From Pedobacter sp. KBS0701 (GTDB lineage Bacteria > Bacteroidota > Bacteroidia > Sphingobacteriales > Sphingobacteriaceae): a stretch of 64,000 bases of DNA. Of this stretch, positions 61,973-64,000 are shown in pieces; positions within the stretch are counted from its first letter, which is position 1; the number at the start of each line of letters is the position of its first letter. The DNA lies in the NCBI RefSeq assembly GCF_005938645.2, contig NZ_CP042171.1:682001-746000 (forward strand), written 5' to 3'. Made by a program: the position numbers and the translations under genes. The notes below the pieces were generated by a model, which saw nothing but the letters and a program-made list of their open reading frames with translations, was not told the DNA's origin and searched no databases.

Positions 61973-62089
61973 TTACCAGCTAAAAATAACGACTATCATC
62001 AGGATAACAAATATAAATATCGGTCTTAACAATTGTTGTTGGTTTACTTTTCTTTCGAAACCATCTTTTCTAAGCTCCCAGGAAACCAT
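61973..62089 (-). CDS. candidate 38-residue single-helix membrane protein
   Basis: An ATG-to-TAA frame begins MVSWELRKDGFERKVNQQQL with a basic, hydrophilic first half. It ends with one hydrophobic helix, RPIFIFVILMIVVIFSW. The stop is six bases before the ATG of the DUF3810 gene, typical operon spacing. No family is recognised. Codon use and the clean membrane helix favour a real gene; its small size argues for caution. Confidence 0.4.
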   Translation of the reverse strand: MVSWELRKDGFERKVNQQQLLRPIFIFVILMIVVIFSW

Positions 62090-62144
62090 AACCTCAAAAA
62101 ACGTTGTTAAGGAACTAAATATAAAATTGAGGTATCAACCATTA

Positions 62145-62402
62145 TTATTTGGTCCGCCATTCATTTATTGATTTTCTTGCTTCATCGATTTTTTGAATTT
62201 GCGTTTCAGAAAATACCGGGCCATTTAATAAAAAATCTGAAAATTTTGTGCCATATTTTACAGCAGGCTCTTCAACTTTGTTGTCAGAAATTACATTTCT
62301 ATTCTTCGCTTTTTCTTTCAATTGAGCAACAAAATCAGAAACCTCCTTCTTCATGTTTGAAGGGAGGGCTGAAATCTCCGAAAATAACTGTAAATCTGTC
62401 AT
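62145..62402 (-). CDS. DUF2281-type antitoxin, without an intact toxin partner
   Basis: An 85-residue protein with LFSEISALPSNMKKEVSDFVAQLKEK at the N-terminus, the Leu-Pro...Glu-Val-x-Asp-Phe pattern of DUF2281 antitoxins (VapB-like). Such genes are normally followed by a PIN toxin. Here an ATG two bases after the stop opens only 11 codons, MVDTSILYLVP, then TAA at 62107. MVDTSIL is the typical start of a PIN toxin, so the toxin seems to have been lost. The antitoxin might still cross-neutralise a toxin elsewhere. Confidence 0.75.
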   Translation of the reverse strand: MTDLQLFSEISALPSNMKKEVSDFVAQLKEKAKNRNVISDNKVEEPAVKYGTKFSDFLLNGPVFSETQIQKIDEARKSINEWRTK

Positions 62403-62436
62403 TGTTAATTTCTTAAGCTAAACAAATATAACAAAT

Positions 62437-63771
62437 CTATCTCACAAATGTCAAACGTTTTCCGATCTGATCAGTCGTAAATTTGCCATTTTGGTAAGCC
62501 AGGTTACCTGATACAAAGGTATGTGTAATACTTGCCTGGAAGGTATCTCCATCAAACGGACTCCAGCCACATTTGTAGAAATTATTAAGCCTGGTTGCTT
62601 TCCAGGAATCTTTCAGGTTAACCAAAACCAGGTCAGCCCAATATCCCTCACGGATAAAGCCACGTTTTTCAATATCGAAACAGATCGCCAGGTTATGTGC
62701 CGTTTTTTCAACAATTTTCTCTAAAGATATTTTGCCATATAAATGCATTTCTAATAATGCCGGTAAGGCATGCTGTACCAACGGGCCGCCAGATGGGGCT
62801 TGAGCGTAGGGTTGTTGCTTTTCTACTAGTGTATGTGGGGCGTGATCTGTGGCAATCACATCAATATAGTCTTCAAGAACGCCTTTAAGCACGCCTTTTT
62901 GATCGTGTTCCGTTTTTACTGCAGGATTCCATTTAATGAAATTTCCTTTTGTAGCATAATCCTTATCATTAAACCAAAGGTGATGTACACAGGCTTCAGC
63001 CGTAATTTTTTTATCCTTTAGCGGGGTAATATTATCAAATAAGGCTATTTCTTTTGCTGTAGAAATGTGCAGGATATGCAAACGCGTTTGGTAAGTTTTT
63101 GCCAGTTCTACGGCTAATGATGAAGATTTATAGCAAGCTTCTGCACTGCGGATCAGTGGATGCATTTCAATCGTGAGGTCATCGCCATATTTGGCTTTAA
63201 ATTCGGCCAGGTTATGGCGGATGGTTGCTTCATCTTCGCAATGTGTAGCTACCAATATTGGTGCTTTGCTAAAGATTTTTTCTAAAGTTTTCTCGTTATC
63301 TACCAGCATATTACCAGTCGATGAACCCATGAAAACCTTAATGCCGCAAACATTCTTAGGATCGGTTTTTAAAACCTCTTCAATATTGTCGTTACTGGCC
63401 CCCATGTAAAATGAGTAATTCGCCAATGAAGTTTGGGCAGCAATTTCGTATTTATCGGCCAATAAATCCTGTGTTAAAGTATTAGGCACGGTATTGGGCA
63501 TTTCCATGAAAGAGGTAATTCCTCCGGCTACAGCAGCCATACTTTCGGTAAAAATATCGGCTTTATGGGTTAATCCCGGCTCGCGGAAATGAACCTGATC
63601 GTCAATCATTCCTGGTAAAAGGTATTGTCCTTCTGCATTAATTTCCTGCGCATCAGGTGCTGATAGATTTTGGCCGATTTTGGCAATTAATCCATCTTTT
63701 ATCAATACATCAGCAACAATTTTTTGTCCTTCGTTTACAATTGTCGCGGCTTTTATCAGGTAAGTATTCAT
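62437..63771 (-). CDS. pyrC: dihydroorotase (pyrimidine biosynthesis)
   Basis: A zinc amidohydrolase that closes carbamoyl aspartate to dihydroorotate. At 444 residues it belongs to the longer, type I-like form. The motifs are PGMIDDQVHFREPG (about 53-66), GITSFMEMPNT, CGIKVFMGSSTGNM (with the expected carboxylated Lys), THCEDE, HILHIST and ATDHAPH. The first metal-site residue of the usual His-x-His is Gln59 instead of His. A TACCTTTG box ends five bases before the ATG (63777-63784, minus strand). Confidence 0.92.
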   Translation of the reverse strand: MNTYLIKAATIVNEGQKIVADVLIKDGLIAKIGQNLSAPDAQEINAEGQYLLPGMIDDQVHFREPGLTHKADIFTESMAAVAGGITSFMEMPNTVPNTLTQDLLADKYEIAAQTSLANYSFYMGASNDNIEEVLKTDPKNVCGIKVFMGSSTGNMLVDNEKTLEKIFSKAPILVATHCEDEATIRHNLAEFKAKYGDDLTIEMHPLIRSAEACYKSSSLAVELAKTYQTRLHILHISTAKEIALFDNITPLKDKKITAEACVHHLWFNDKDYATKGNFIKWNPAVKTEHDQKGVLKGVLEDYIDVIATDHAPHTLVEKQQPYAQAPSGGPLVQHALPALLEMHLYGKISLEKIVEKTAHNLAICFDIEKRGFIREGYWADLVLVNLKDSWKATRLNNFYKCGWSPFDGDTFQASITHTFVSGNLAYQNGKFTTDQIGKRLTFVR

Positions 63772-63784
63772 GGTTTCAAAGGTA

Positions 63785-64000
63785 GTAATTTAGTGTTAAG
63801 TAGCGAGTATCAGGTATCAAGATTTTGATGCTGCGGTAATGGGAAATTATGTTTAATGCTACTGTTTTAGGTTAAATAAACCTGATAGTAGTGGGCACGG
63901 AGTGTAACGGAGTAAAACGGATAGCAGGGCTGCTGCGGCCGAAAAACTACTGAAATTGCTTTACTCCTGATGTTGAAAAAAAGGAGTTTGGATTCCACAT
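63785..64000. repeat. dispersed intergenic repeat at the window edge
   Basis: No gene. Positions about 63892-63970 read ...GTGTAACGGAGTAAAACGGA, then TAGCAGGGCTGCTGCGGCCG and TTGCTTTACTCC, related to the GCGGGACTGCTG family at 17010-17050. A gene may continue beyond the window end. Confidence 0.45.

Overview
This window looks like a chromosome segment of a Bacteroidota bacterium, most likely Pedobacter or a close relative in the Sphingobacteriaceae. The signs are the gliding-type ABC genes gldA, gldF and gldG, the TonB-dependent receptors with an N-terminal CarboxypepD_reg-like domain, DUF2339/DUF3999 and DUF3810 proteins, and weak ribosome binding sites. TAnnTTTG -7 boxes also sit just upstream of many start codons. 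No rRNA, tRNA, CRISPR array, prophage or full-length transposase gene was seen. The genus is inferred from gene content and was not tested by alignment.

Layout. 1-2.2 kb: 3' part of dnaE, then trxA. 2.2-6.2 kb: an outer-membrane beta-barrel receptor and a PQQ-type sugar dehydrogenase. 6.4-7.6 kb: a two-gene cassette between strong terminators, with an M15 peptidase lacking a signal peptide followed by a secreted protein. 7.9-9.9 kb: DUF58 protein, peroxiredoxin and DsbA-like protein. 10.5-12.2 kb: a PoxB-like pyruvate oxidase. 12.3-12.7 kb: a 436-bp non-coding element with terminal inverted repeats, inserted into a REP-type hairpin. 12.8-22.9 kb: phenylalanine/tyrosine breakdown (aromatic amino acid hydroxylase, hppD, hmgA, fahA) mixed with a flavin reductase, a YdeI-like protein, an NlpC/P60 peptidase, an SDR and a PIN toxin-antitoxin pair. 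23.0-24.7 kb: a tandem array of a 324-bp unit, about 5.4 copies.

24.8-31.1 kb: GtrA, CAP-domain protein, SDR with an AraC-type regulator and three direct repeats between them, a frameshifted lipoprotein, a 2H phosphoesterase and glyS. 31.5-38.5 kb: GDPD lipoprotein, gldA, two beta-barrel proteins, gldF, gldG and dnaN. 38.6-49.4 kb: two DUF4397 lipoproteins, DedA, an S1/P1-like enzyme, a VOC protein, a DUF2339-DUF3999-DUF695 operon, an LLM oxidoreductase and two small envelope proteins. 49.7-58.8 kb: hscA, a large TonB receptor, and a siderophore receptor with a PepSY protein broken by one in-frame amber codon. 58.9-63.8 kb: glycosyltransferase, miaE, DUF3810 protein, an orphan DUF2281 antitoxin and dihydroorotase.

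Together the genes point to a heterotrophic soil or freshwater bacterium that can oxidise sugars and pyruvate directly, degrade phenylalanine and tyrosine to fumarate and acetoacetate, and take up ferric siderophores. Maleylacetoacetate isomerase was not seen here. The intergenic regions are rich in dispersed palindromic repeats of several families, some of which overlap stop codons or supply the last codons of genes. Four short open frames (22, 33, 38 and 50 codons) in otherwise empty stretches are reported as candidate small genes.
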